A DNA stretch of 64,000 bases. It comes from Gliomastix tumulicola. Its lineage: Eukaryota > Ascomycota > Sordariomycetes > Hypocreales > Bionectriaceae. The notes beneath the pieces are model-generated. The model had not been told where the DNA came from and searched no databases. It saw only the letters and a program-made list of their open reading frames with translations. The DNA is taken from the NCBI GenBank assembly GCA_001599755.1, contig BCHX01000001.1:6758001-6822000 (forward strand), given 5' to 3'. A program made the position numbers and the translations under genes. Positions 44,561 through 55,189 of the stretch are shown piece by piece. Positions within the stretch are counted from its first letter, which is position 1, and each line of letters opens with the position of its first letter.

Positions 44561-44810
44561 GAGATTATCGTGGCACGGGGTGCCTTCAACTCGCCTGAGA
44601 TTCTCAAGCTCAGCGGTGTGGCCCTGCACGAGATGCTCGAGGGTTCACATCACCGTCACGCTCGATCATCTGAGGGCCATCGGAGCCAGCACTTCTTTAG
44701 CGAACTGATTTCCCTCTGACAGCACCTTGGACCTCCCCAGACGACCTAAGCCTCGCTGAATGGCGCAATCAAGGCACTTGTCCTTCAGCGAGGGCGCCGC
44801 CGCGGCTTGC
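44561..44810 (+). pseudogene. Relic of a GMC-type (FAD) oxidoreductase
   Basis: From 44561 one frame reads EIIVARGAFNSPEILKLSGV. This matches the second GMC signature (AGAFNSPQLLLLSGIG type) of glucose/choline oxidase-like flavoenzymes. About 190 bases on, a different frame from 44749 reads SLAEWRNQGTCP, a match to the LxEWxxNxTGP segment that follows later in the same family. The two pieces are in order and on the same strand but separated by frame breaks and a stop. No intact N-terminal FAD motif or C-terminal HPxGTxxMG segment is seen. I read this as a decayed gene extending perhaps from 44.5 to beyond 45 kb. Confidence 0.45.
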
Positions 44811-46161
44811 TTCACTTATCAGATTGTCTTTAGCTAGACAAACGGCCTAGATCGCCCCTGTTTTCAACTCAATTACTCCATAGCTCTGCGGCTTCTACCT
44901 GTGATATGATATGAACCTAGACTCCCCGAGATCGATGTATTCTGTGAGTAGCGTTAAGACGCAGGCTGAAAACCAGGCGCGGACTGTGTTTCTGCGGGCA
45001 GGGATCGCAAACAGTGGCTACATGTCTACCCACATCACGACTAAACGTACGATAAGCTGGCCTTGGCCATTCTTAGGTTCATTACGCTGCATTTCTTGTA
45101 CTACCTCGCCTTCTGAATTCTTATACGGGAGATCAAGGTAGGAGTGAGACCTAGCAGAGACTTGCTAAATTGAGGCCCATCAACAGCAGCATCATCAAGC
45201 ACAGCCCCAGGTGGAGTGAAATTGAATCAGTCCGATGAGTTGGCCTGAATGGCTAGTCTAGAACTACACCTCTGGTGTTCGACTTTCACATGTCTGAAGA
45301 GGTCGTGACTCGTGCAATTAGTCTCATCGGCTGAGAGTGTGCAGCATCGCCCGTTGACAGATCGAGCAAGTAGAAGGGGGATCGTAACGGGCGTCGTGAG
45401 ATACACATGGTCGCGTGTCAGACTCTTAAAGTTCGGGAACTATAAGACGGTAAGCTTCCTCTAGAACACGACCCGGCTTCTGCACATGAACTCTGACCTC
45501 TCCAGGCCAATGAACGGACGCCGCCTGGTGAGCAGGACGCCATCAACTTATTCAGGTAGCTCCCTGGTACAGGGTAGTCAGCAGCTAGAATGCCCCAGAA
45601 TGTCACTCGACCCCAGAGAGCAGCCGCACGTTGACGCCATGACTCAGGGCAACGCGAGGAGCATGTGGCCGATCGAAAGTCACTGCACAGCAGTACCTCG
45701 ATTAACTTCAGTCACGCCATCTAAGACACATAGTTCAAAACCATTCGGGGCTAATGAAGCTTCCCCAGGCTTGAGCAATACGAAGAGCTCGTCCATGTCT
45801 GCATTGTCCCACTCTCTCCCCCGCTGGAGGCGAACTGGAGGTCAGCTGCAATATTGGCTCCCCCGCACGAGGACTGGGACCACCCTGGAAATCACGGCAT
45901 GGAGCAGAGACACTTTCAGTGAGGAGTCAGCACCCAGGCCTCCCCTTAGCGGTCACTATAGAAGGGTTGGGGAGTGGGACCCGCTAAGTGGACGCTAGAA
46001 AGACCCCGACCCTCGCCTGGGAGTGTCCTGTCTCTCCCACTGAAGATGGAAAAGATTCTTCCTATTTCCCCTCGATCCTTCGATTCCCTCTCCGTCTCCT
46101 GCTCCTGCATTCTCCCCAGCGCACGCACGCACAGACAGACAGCCGACGCCGAGCCGTGACC
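44811..46161. other. Intergenic region, promoter of the Zn2Cys6 gene
   Basis: No intact gene. The first part may be further decayed oxidoreductase sequence. The last 150 bp are a pyrimidine-rich leader ending GTGACCATGA at 46162. Confidence 0.4.
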
Positions 46162-48545
46162 ATGACGAAACGGAGCTGGACAGATGCCAACGACGGAGCG
46201 CAGACTGCTACGGTACGCATTGGATTACATGACCCCTTTTTTGTATTATGTTTGCAGCGGGATTGCTCGCCAATCAGTGCTGGGGAATTACTAACGGCGC
46301 TGAACTCACTGTAGCTCGTCACCACAGCCGTCAAGGATGTCGGCGACGCCTCCTTTCCGCAAATTTCCAGGAAAATCAAGGCCTGCGCAGCATGTCGAAA
46401 ATTGAAGGTGAGACGCCTGAAGCGATTGCAATAAAGCACCACTCACAGCCTCCAGATAAAATGCCAGATGGACGAGGGCGGCCCGCCGTGCAGGAGGTGT
46501 TCGGACCGGAGTCTCTCGTGTGTCCTGAGCAAGAACCTCCAGAGCATCATCGATGAGAAGACACAGTCAGTAGTCCTTGGCAATGAAGACAATTGCCCCC
46601 CTAATCGTGTATCAGATACAACGAGGCTGTCCTTCAGGACATCGAGCAGCTGCACGCCATCCTCTCCGATGTCGTCAAGAAAGTCGGCCTCCCGCCGCCG
46701 CCGATTCTGCAGACCACCCTCCTCAAGCACTCAGAACCGTCGCCGCCGCTCGCCGCCGACAGGAGATCAAATCCCCTGAACGGCCTGCCCGTGCACGACA
46801 CAAACTACGGCCCGTCGTGCGACAACTCGCCCAAGATCTCCCCCGACGACGGCGACCTTCCGCACGTTCCCATCCACTCGCTGTACGCCCTGACTAAGAT
46901 GCGCGCCCTGCGATCGCCGGACGAGCTCGAGGATGTAAATGGGAGCGCGGGCGATGGGCATAATCACGGCCACTCGCATCGTCTGGTCAATGGACGGCAT
47001 CCGCCTGGCGGCAGGGGATTGGACGACTTTATCAGTCGCGGGGAGATCCGACAAGACGACGCTGAGCGTCTCTTCGTCCTGTATAGGGACCGTCTCGACG
47101 CCTTCATGTACGGCATCGGCTGCCGCTACCGCACCCTTGACGAGCTGCGCCGTCGCAGTCCCATCCTCGCCGCAGCAACACTTACCGTCGCCGCCCTCCA
47201 TGATCCGCAGGCCGACGCCCTGTATGGCACTTGCAGTTCAGAGCTCCGTCGTCTGACAGAGCGGTCCATGTTCGACCGGCGCGTCGACAGGGACTATCTG
47301 CGTGCCATGTGCGTCGCCGCGTACTGGCTGAGCGACATGTCCTGGATGCTCTCCGGCTACGCCATCCGACGCGCGGCCGAGTGCAACCTGCACAACAGCT
47401 ACAGCCGTGTCATCGAGGAGAAGAGCGAGGAGGCTGCCGATGGCGCGAGGCTGTGGTACGTGCTGAATATCTGTGACGGGCACCTGGCGACGCTCTATGG
47501 CAGGCCGTCGATTCTACAGGGCGACCCGTCGATGCAGGAGTGGCAGGACTTCCTGGACTCGCCGATCGCGACGGAGGAGGACAGGCGGCTGGTGAGCCAG
47601 ATTGCGCTGCTGGGGATCCTGGGGAGCATCAGGGCTTTGTTCGGGCCGGATCGGAGTCAGCCGGTGCCGAGGGCGTATCTGCACCAGATATCGCACTTTG
47701 GCAAGCAGCTCGACCACTGGATCAAGCAGTGGACGAGCACGATTCCTGGTGAGTTTTGATCAACTGTCTGGGGGAGAGTAGCACTAACAGTACCAGAACA
47801 ACACCACAACATCGGGCCCTTCCCCCGGAGAGGCGCTCTCCTGCACTACCACTTCGCCAAGCTGCACCTCTACTCGCACATCTTCCGCGGCCTGTCCAGC
47901 GACCAGCCCATCCCGCATTACTTCCTCGACCCGGCATCCGAGGCTGTCAACGTCGCGACGTCGACGCTCGACCTCATCCTCACAGACCCGGACATCGGGG
48001 CCGGTTTTGTAGGGATGCCGTCGTATCTGCACTGCATGACGGCGTTTGCGTGCATGTTTCTCATCAAGGTGGCCGTCAAGTATGGCGATGACCTCGTCGA
48101 CCCGGCGCGCGTGTGGCAGCTGACGACCAGTCTGCTGCATCAGTTCCGGTCATTACCGACGGGGCGGTGGCATCTGGCGAATCTCATGGCCCCTGGCTTG
48201 GAGAGGATGGCCGCGATGCTCGGGCCGGGGAGGGAGGTTGAGCTGAGGCAGCTGAGGGAGGGCGAGGCGTTAAGGATGGCGCAGGGGATGGAGAATGGGA
48301 ACGGTGCTGCGGATCTGACTGATCCGACGCTGATGGCAGCACCGGTGGGAGACCCGGGGAGCATATTGTCCGGGGGAGGAGGGGAGCTCTTCTTCGACTA
48401 CGGGATGAGCTTTGGGCTGTCGCCGGTGTTCCAGTTTGATCCGACGGCGGCGGCGTTCATGGGCAACGCAGATCCGGGGTCAACGGGGACGGCGCAGGAC
48501 TTTGGGACCGTGGATTACCAGCAGTTAAGTAGGCCGAATACGTGA
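46162..48545 (+). CDS. Zn2Cys6 fungal transcription factor, 711 aa
   Basis: Five exons, 46162-46212, 46315-46407, 46456-46565, 46616-47748 and 47797-48545, are joined by introns of 48-102 bp with consistent phases. Two introns split the zinc cluster. The spliced protein shows CAACRKLK, then IKCQMDEGGPPCRRC and SDRSLSC, giving the C-x2-C-x6-C-x8-C-x2-C-x6-C spacing at residues 41-70. A helical linker (YNEAVLQDIEQLHAIL) follows, and the middle (DRDYLRAMCVAAYWLSDMSW, RLWYVLNICDGHLATLYGRP) has the look of the fungal-specific regulatory domain. It is nuclear and predicted to bind CGG-type sites as a dimer. It ends 64 bp from the convergent aldo-keto reductase. Targets are unknown. Confidence 0.92.
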
Positions 48546-48608
48546 GCAAGGAGACACAAATATGAATATATTTGAACTTTGACAAAGCAAAAGACACGTA
48601 TGATCGAT

Positions 48609-49772
48609 CTACATCGCCTGCACAGCCCGTGGCCGATACTCGCTCTCCAGATACGTACACTCCTCCTCCGTCAGCTTCACCTTGAGTGCGCCCACCGTCT
48701 CCTTGATCCTCTCCGCCGAGCTGAGCCCGACAATCGGCCAGCAGCCCTGCTGCAGCACCCACGCCGTGGCCACCAGCGCCATGCTCACGCCCTTCTTCTT
48801 TGCGACCTCCTCGACGCGGTTCACAATCTCCAGGTTCGCGTCCGCAAACCACTTATCCGACTTCTTATCCGACTTACTCCGCAGACTCCCCCCCTCCTCT
48901 TCTTTCTCGGCGCCCTCCTTCGGCAGCGGCCGGGCAAGCAGGCCCCGCGCGATGGGCGACCAGGGAATGACGCCCACGCCCGACGCCCGGCAGAAGGGCA
49001 GCATCTCGCGCTCCTCCTCGCGGTAGAGCAGGTTGTGGAAGGGCTGCATGCTGACGAACTCGGTCCAGCCGTTCGCGCGCGCGATGTACTGCAGGCGGGC
49101 GAACTCCCAGGCGTACATGGACGAGGCGCCGATGTAGCGAACCTTGCCGGACTGGACGACGTCGTGGAGGGCGCGCATGATCTCCTCGGGGGGCGTCTCG
49201 CGGTCGAGGCGGTGGATTTGGAGGACGTCTTGTCACTCTGTCAGTGGGAGTGTGGCGGGAATGATGAGAGATGAGGATGGGAATGAAGATGAGGATGTAT
49301 ACGTACCGATGTAGTCTGTGCCCAGCCGCTCCAGACACTTGTCCACGGCGTGAAAGACGTGCTTCCTGCTCAGCCCCATCTGATTCACCAGCGGCCCGTC
49401 GTTCACGCTCGGCGGCCGCGACTCGTCGTCCATGACGGGATTGAAAATCTTGGACAGGATGACGACCTTTTGCCGCGGGATCTCGTACCGCCGCAGGAAC
49501 TCGCCAATGATCTCCTCGGACTTGCCGTTCGAGTACGTGTCGGCCGTGTCCCAGGTGTTGATGCCCGCGTCGTAGGCGGCCTTGAGCAGGCGGATCCCCG
49601 CCTCGGCGTCGAGCGTCCACGGGCTGCCCTCCCAGGTCGGGGAGCCGAAGATCATGCAGCCGAGGATGATCTTGGAGATTTTGAGGCCGCTGTTGCCGAG
49701 TCTGGGAGGGGGGACGGGCGTTAGGAGGGCTGATGCGTGGAGGGAGGGGGACACTTACCTGACGTATTCCAT
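48609..49772 (-). CDS. Aldo-keto reductase, 342 aa
   Basis: Three exons, 49772-49759 (only 14 nt: MEYVR), 49701-49307 and 49228-48609, join in frame across 57- and 78-bp introns. The second acceptor is AAG because an earlier CAG would give a stop. The fold starts RLGNSGLKISKIILGCM. The catalytic tetrad is visible: WDTADTYSNGKSE (Asp 56, Tyr 61), ILSKIFNP (Lys 89) and QIHRLD (His about 142). FVSMQPFHNLLYREEEREML and VIPWSPIARGLL are typical of the family subgroup that includes versiconal hemiacetal acetate and aryl-alcohol reductases. It is an NADPH-dependent carbonyl reductase, probably cytosolic; the substrate is unknown. It is convergent with the Zn2Cys6 gene. Confidence 0.93.
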
Positions 49773-50447
49773 GGTGGCGGTTGTGACTGGGAGATGATAC
49801 TGGTATACAGAGCAAACGATAATGGATAATGGAACGCTGGACTAAGGCACAATCGGAGATTCGATCAGTTGCTTGCGCAGACGAAGGACAGTGTACACAA
49901 CAGGATATCAAGGACCAGCATCCCAGAGCTTCCCCGCGACTTGCGACTCTCCTCTCGCACTCGCCCGGGACTTTTTAGTGGACCACGGACAGTTTCCCCA
50001 ACCGCAAATCGCTTGGACGGCATTCCAGCGAGCGATCGTCTTGGGGAGGGGCACTGGAAAGACCCTGAGGAGTTGTCGTCGGTCTTCTCTCCGTGGCCTC
50101 CCCCGCATATCGATCCTTCGCCACCCAGCTCGGTTTCTGTGCCGAGGGGCAGGTCCGCTGTCATGCAGTAATTCTCTGGGCAGTAGAAGAGAAATCTCGT
50201 CTGTTCTTCAATTTTTCAAGGCTTGGCTCAGAAGTTCTAGCACGTCATGCTGGAAATAATGGTGAAAGGGGAAACATGTGGCATATGAGAAGGGAAGCAT
50301 GGATAATCGTTTTTTTAAAAAAATGTGCATTGCTATGTATTGTATACAGTCCGCTGTCTATCTTTCAATGCTCAACGGCTTTCTATCGCGCTTGTCGCTG
50401 TCTATCGCTCGCCAGTCGCTTTATTGGCATTGCCCATTATGTTCCTC
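49773..50447. other. Intergenic region, promoter of the aldo-keto reductase
   Basis: No gene is supported here. It includes the reductase promoter (minus strand) and the 3' flank of the flavocytochrome-like gene. Confidence 0.45.
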
Positions 50448-52202
50448 CTATAGCTTCGATGCCGGACGCCTCCTCCTTCGGGTCTTTGTTGAACTTGTCT
50501 TAGGTATGACAAGATGGTCGATATCTAGCGTGTTGACGAGGTCGGGTGTCGCCTCGTCCAGGCTCGTGATGCCGCATAGCCGCATGGATGTCTCGAGCTC
50601 GTCTTTGAGGACTGGGATCTTGTTAGTGAATAGTCAAGCTGTGATATCACGGAAGACATACTCTGTGACAGATGCTCAACGCCCTCCTGCCCGTAGACGA
50701 GGGAGTACAGGAACGGCCTGCCGACCCCAACAGCCGTCGCACCGAGGGCAATCGCCTTGAGGATATCTGACCCTCTCTCGAAGCCGCCGTCGACGTAAAC
50801 CTCCAGCTTGTCAAAGACCTCCGGGCAATGCGCCCTCAGCTCCAACAGCACCAGAATACTCGCTTGCGATCTGCGCCACCGTCAGCAACCAATCCTCATC
50901 CAAATGACATGGGCAAACTCACCCATCCAGAGACCGGCCTCCATGATTACTCAACAACACACCGTCAACTCCATACTCCACAGCCTTGACCACATCATCC
51001 GCCGTCTGCACCCCCTTCAGCACGATAGGCACCCCGTTCGCCGCCTCCCGGATCCATGCTAGGTCCTTCCACGTGATGGCCTTGTCAATGTACTGCGCCA
51101 TCAGCCGGCCCAGCCCACTCCCCTTCTTGTCCTTGCTGCTCTCCCCGCCGCTGATGGCCGACCGGATCTTGACGGCCTGGGCGGCGCGCTCGTCGGCTTC
51201 GCGCTTGCCGGGGACGGGCGCGTCGACGGTGACGAAGATGGCTTTCACGCCGAGGGCGGCGGCGGAGCGGAGGATCTCGACGGTCTTGTCGTGTTCGCGG
51301 TTGATGTAGAGTTGGAAGAAGAAGGGCTGGGTGGGGGGTGCGGCTTTGACGATGGATTTGAGGGTGTAGGAGGCGTTGCTCGAGATCTGGGGGAAGTTAG
51401 TAGAAGAAAGGAAGATAAAAGTGAGGAGTGCGTACGCATTGGATGATGCCCTCGTTGGAGGCACCTCGACTGAGTGCGACCTCGCCGTCAGGGTGCACTA
51501 GCTTCGCCATGGCGGCTGGTGAGATGAAGAACGGTGCCTCGGTGTCAAAGCCCAGGATGCTCGTCTTAATGTCTACGACGGAGACATCTCGTAGTACGCG
51601 CGGGCGGATCATGACCCGGCGAACAAGCTCCTTGTTCTTGCCATGCGTGATGAGGTCTGTTGCGGCGGAAGAGTAGAAAGCCCAGGTCTTGGGCGTCAAA
51701 GCTCGTGAGGCGACGACTTCGAGGTCACCGGCGCTAAGAATGGACTCGAGCGGCGGCGGGATGCCATCTTCCACGCTGACTCTTGACGGCGCGGGGATGA
51801 CTTCTGTGGAGGATACGGATGTTGCTGCTACGGGTGCCGGCGTAGGAGGAGCGACATGTTCCGGGGGTGAAGCTGGCGCATCGGAGCTGGCCTCCTCGAG
51901 GTAGCCTATGAACTTGTCCTGGGGCAGGCCCTCGAGGATATCCTCCGCGTGCACCTGATCGAATAGTTTCGTCGCATTGGAGCCCGCGCAGCTCAGGAGG
52001 ACTGCCCAGAGGTCAGCAAATAACCACAGATAGCAAGAAACAGGGAGAACGCACTCTCCGGCCCGCCGGGGTGCTCGTCGATAAAGTCGGTAATGTCCCA
52101 GATCTTGGAGTGCAGCGCGATCCAGCAGTCTGACTTGTCGTTGTGCTTGCTGAGATCACTCAGCGTGATGACAGGCTTCTCCTTTTCCACGGCCGTCGCC
52201 AT
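50448..52202 (-). CDS. Flavocytochrome b2-like FMN-dependent alpha-hydroxyacid dehydrogenase, 516 aa
   Basis: Five exons, 52202-52055, 52001-51436, 51386-50923, 50870-50662 and 50611-50448, are separated by introns of only 49-53 bp with correct phases. Residues 1-85 are a cytochrome b5 domain (CWIALHSKIWDITDF, heme-ligand His in EHPGGPE, second His in QVHAEDI). A flexible Ser/Pro/Ala linker follows. The FMN barrel then shows APFFISPAAMAKLVHPDGE, FVTVDAPVPGKREADER, IVLKGVQTADD, the catalytic SNHGGRSLDG, and VYVDGGFERGSDILKAIALGA. Relatives oxidise L-lactate or similar 2-hydroxyacids. Unlike yeast b2, no mitochondrial presequence is evident. It is divergent from the sialidase-like gene. Confidence 0.93.
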
Positions 52203-52934
52203 TGTGACTGCCGTGTCTGGATGGATTGGATGAATTATGGCAAAAGCTCTAAACTTCAAAATGGAGAGCAGAAGTGAAGAGGAAGGAGGATATGAAAACG
52301 AGGATATGAAGCCCGTATCAGAACACGGGAATAGAATCCGGGATTGGATCGGTCATGGCCGCCCGTTCTTCACTCGGTCCCGGCTTTGACTGTGAATAAG
52401 GGAGATTCCCATCACTTTTCCTTGCCGGGTTTCCCGCCGAGTGCATATCGCCATGGAGAAGAATGGGCACGCGAGGAGGGCGAGTGGATGAGCTGGACTT
52501 GCTCGGAACTACCGCCGGCGAGAATACCGAAAACAGTGTCTGGGCTTGAACTGGCGCTAGGAGTGCGTCTCCTCACCCCGCACGAAGGACAAGACGCAGG
52601 CAGGGGTGCTGTCGTTGGGGCCATGCGGGGGAGACAAATCACTGTCCAGGGCTGCTGCAGGCCGGAGACTTCTCCTAGTGCAAGTCAAAGCTGGGGGATG
52701 ACGCGAGGACAGAAAATCATAGAATAGTCGGACGCACGCCGAGACTGGGGAGCCCGTGATTGAGGCTCATCTGCCGTTGCTAGGCAGGGATATAACTCTT
52801 CCTGTGGTATATCTCTGCACTGATTATCGAGTCTTATCTGCCGTTGTATCACCTACTGCGCGGCCCTACGACAACACATCGTTTATCAAGCGCCCCTACG
52901 ATACACTGCGAGCATCCCTCGACACGAACCCACA
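52203..52934. promoter_or_regulatory. Bidirectional promoter region (b2-like dehydrogenase / sialidase-like)
   Basis: The two start codons are 732 bp apart and divergent, so regulation may be shared. No specific binding site was identified. Confidence 0.4.
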
Positions 52935-54062
52935 ATGTCTACCTTCGACTCGGCGGCGCTGCCCGCGCTCACCGCGCAGTCCCACGCCTCCAACCTCCTC
53001 CAGCTCCCTGACAAGACCCTCCTCTGCGCCTGGTTCGGTGGCTCGCAGGAAGGCCTCCCAGACATCGCCATCTGGCTCTCGCGCCAGGCGCCCGGTTCCG
53101 ACGAGTGGTCCGCGCCGCAGAAAATCGCGGCCGTCGACGAACGCAGCTGCCAGAACCCGGTGCTCTTCCGGGCGCCGACGACGGGCGACCTCTGGCTCTT
53201 CCACACGTGCCAGGAGCTCGGGGACCAAGACGGCGCGGTGGTGCTCGCGCGGACATCTAAAGACGGTGGCGTGACGTGGGGGGAGCCGTGGCAGCCGTTG
53301 ACAAGGGTCACGGGGTCGTTTGTGCGGCAGCCGGTGGCGGTACTGGCTGATGGGACGTGGCTGCTGCCTGTGTTCCACTGCAGACATACGCCCGGGTACA
53401 GGTGGATTGGCAACGACGACATCTCGGCTGTCTTTTACTCGCGGGACGGGGGCAAGACGTGGAGCGAAAGTGTCGTGCCCGAGAGCTACGGCGCCGTGCA
53501 CATGAACATTGTCGCACCGCGGGCCGAGGGCTCTGACTATGTGGCTTTCTACCGAAGCCGGTGGGCGGACAATGTCTACCGTTCAACGTCCCCTGACGGC
53601 CTTACCTGGACGACGCCCAAGCCCACCGTCCTGCCCAACCCCAACAGTGGCATTGCGGCGGCGCGTCTCCCCTCGGGCAACCTCGTCCTCGTCTTCAACC
53701 GCTCGGCGTCATCCCCGGACCTGGCCAAGCGTGAAGGTCTCTATGACGATATTACATCTGACGACGACAAGCGGCGCAACCAGGCCGCGATCCACGGCAA
53801 ATCAGCCATTTGGGGCACGCCGCGCAAGACGCTGACGGTGGGCGTGTCTTCAGACGAGGGTGTCACGTGGCGGGAGCGTGTCCTCGAGGACGGAGATGGC
53901 TTCTGCATGACCAACAACTCGATCGAGAAGACGAACCGCGAGCTGAGCTACCCGAGCATCCTCATCGAGGGGGACGTGGCGCATATTGCGTTTACGTTCC
54001 ACCGGCAGCATATCATGTATGTGCGGATTGGGAACGTCGAGGCCTGGGTGGATGGTGCTTAG
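52935..54062 (+). CDS. Sialidase-fold (BNR/Asp-box) protein, 375 aa
   Basis: A single exon from an ATG in CACAATGTC. Four Asp-box motifs mark the blades of a six-bladed propeller: SKDGGVTWGEPW (about residue 108), SRDGGKTWSES, SPDGLTWTTP and SSDEGVTWRER. FVRQPVAVLADGTWLLP and YPSILIEGDVAHIAFTF are typical of the BNR_2 group. There is no signal peptide, so a cytosolic location is likely. This group includes true sialidases and other glycoside-active enzymes, and the substrate cannot be fixed from motifs. An Arg triad is not clearly traceable by eye, so a non-sialidase activity is possible. Confidence 0.85.
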   Translation: MSTFDSAALPALTAQSHASNLLQLPDKTLLCAWFGGSQEGLPDIAIWLSRQAPGSDEWSAPQKIAAVDERSCQNPVLFRAPTTGDLWLFHTCQELGDQDGAVVLARTSKDGGVTWGEPWQPLTRVTGSFVRQPVAVLADGTWLLPVFHCRHTPGYRWIGNDDISAVFYSRDGGKTWSESVVPESYGAVHMNIVAPRAEGSDYVAFYRSRWADNVYRSTSPDGLTWTTPKPTVLPNPNSGIAAARLPSGNLVLVFNRSASSPDLAKREGLYDDITSDDDKRRNQAAIHGKSAIWGTPRKTLTVGVSSDEGVTWRERVLEDGDGFCMTNNSIEKTNRELSYPSILIEGDVAHIAFTFHRQHIMYVRIGNVEAWVDGA

Positions 54063-54437
54063 ATTTTATAATGAAAAGTTAGCGTTGACGATGAAGCTGT
54101 GCCTGAGATATTGGTGATACGATGATGGTAGCTGGTGCAGTAGTTCCAGGACGTCCAGGCTCCGGGAAGCGTAGAGTGACACTCCCCTGCAGGGCATCGC
54201 TCATTGATCTCATAGCCTTGAGCATCCAGTACTCAGTCCTAAAGACTAATTTTGGCGCATGATCGCTGAAGTCATTCCATTACACCAGCGGTACGTCATG
54301 GAATGCAGGCCGGGAGCATATAAAGCGCATCCAGGAACCCCATCGAAGAATACAGCCCGCATTCCAACATTCGCACCCTATAATTGAAAGCAGCGTATTA
54401 TTCAATCAATCAAACCGACCAAGATTTAAGCCACACC
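54063..54437. other. Intergenic region, promoter of the small repeat protein
   Basis: It carries a TATA box at 54319-54324 (annotated separately) and a CCCCT element, as in fungal stress-response elements, near 54183. No other feature is seen. Confidence 0.45.
54319..54324 (+). promoter_or_regulatory. Likely TATA box
   Basis: TATAAA, 114 bp upstream of the ATG at 54438. Confidence 0.5.
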
Positions 54438-54786
54438 ATGTCCGACAAGCAGGAAAGCAACCCCCTGTCTGGTATGGGAGCAGACGCCCAGGCAGCATCC
54501 GGTATGGGAGCGGACGCAGCGTCCGACACCAAGACCAAGGCGTTTGACGCAAAGGGTAGCATCGGCAAGCAATTCACCAGTAAGCAGGCCCGAGACCATG
54601 GGAAATAAAACTGGAATAACCCGCTGACCCGCGAAATCTGTAGCCGAGGGCGCGGTCGGCGGCATGGCGCAGAAGATCGGGGGGCCGCTGGACAAGGAGG
54701 GCATGATTGGGAAGCAGTTCACGACGGAGGGCAGTCTGGGCGGGACGATGCAGGACAAGATGGGCGGTGAGAAGCAGAAGAAATAG
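54438..54786 (+). CDS. Small hydrophilic protein with IGKQFT repeats, 94 aa
   Basis: Two exons, 54438-54579 and 54644-54786, with a 64-bp intron (GTAAGC donor, GTAG acceptor) join as IGKQFTTEGAVGGMAQKIGG. The motif IGKQFTTEG occurs twice (KGSIGKQFTTEGAVGG and GMIGKQFTTEGSLGG), and SGMGADA occurs twice near the N-terminus. The protein is Gly-rich, charged, has no Cys or hydrophobic segment, and ends EKQKK. This composition is like that of fungal hydrophilin or stress-induced proteins. The upstream CCCCT element and TATA box would fit stress induction. The function is unproven. Confidence 0.8.
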
Positions 54787-55189
54787 GAGACTGCGGCCCC
54801 GGATGTTTGAGACAGTCCGTAGCCCTTATCCGACACTGTCTGAGTGTCGGTATGAAGCACTGAAGTAATAAATGCCGGAAATTGGTGGTGATAGTGATTT
54901 TCTTCACTGCAACCCCGCTGTAATTCTTATCTTATCGCCCCTGCGAGATCGGTCATGCAGGTCACGAGCCACGCGATTGGCGAGCGCAGAGATAAATAAA
55001 AAAAAGTTAAAGCACCCCACCTGCGCCTGTCAAGATTCCGTCAATCGCTGCAAGGCCGCATTAAGCACTCGTTTTCCTCCGTCTGGACATCTCCTCTCCC
55101 CCTCCGTCCGGAGTCTCTCCTGCTCTGCAACCGCTCTTGCACCGCTTTGGATTGTCTCGCGCGCCCGTCGCATCGCATCGCTAGACACA
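54787..55189. other. Intergenic region, promoter and leader of the purine gene
   Basis: A C/T-rich leader precedes the ATG at 55190. No other feature is seen. Confidence 0.45.

Noticed and set aside
44000..46000. Transposon or LTR element as the cause of the gene-poor stretch
   Set aside because: No terminal repeats, target-site duplications or transposase/reverse-transcriptase motifs were seen; the GMC motifs explain the traces better.
48579..49274. 231-codon plus-strand ORF
   Set aside because: Antisense shadow of the aldo-keto reductase exon, which has the catalytic residues.
48874..49911. 345-codon minus-strand ORF
   Set aside because: An alternate frame of the aldo-keto reductase with Arg/Pro-rich composition; it reads through both introns.
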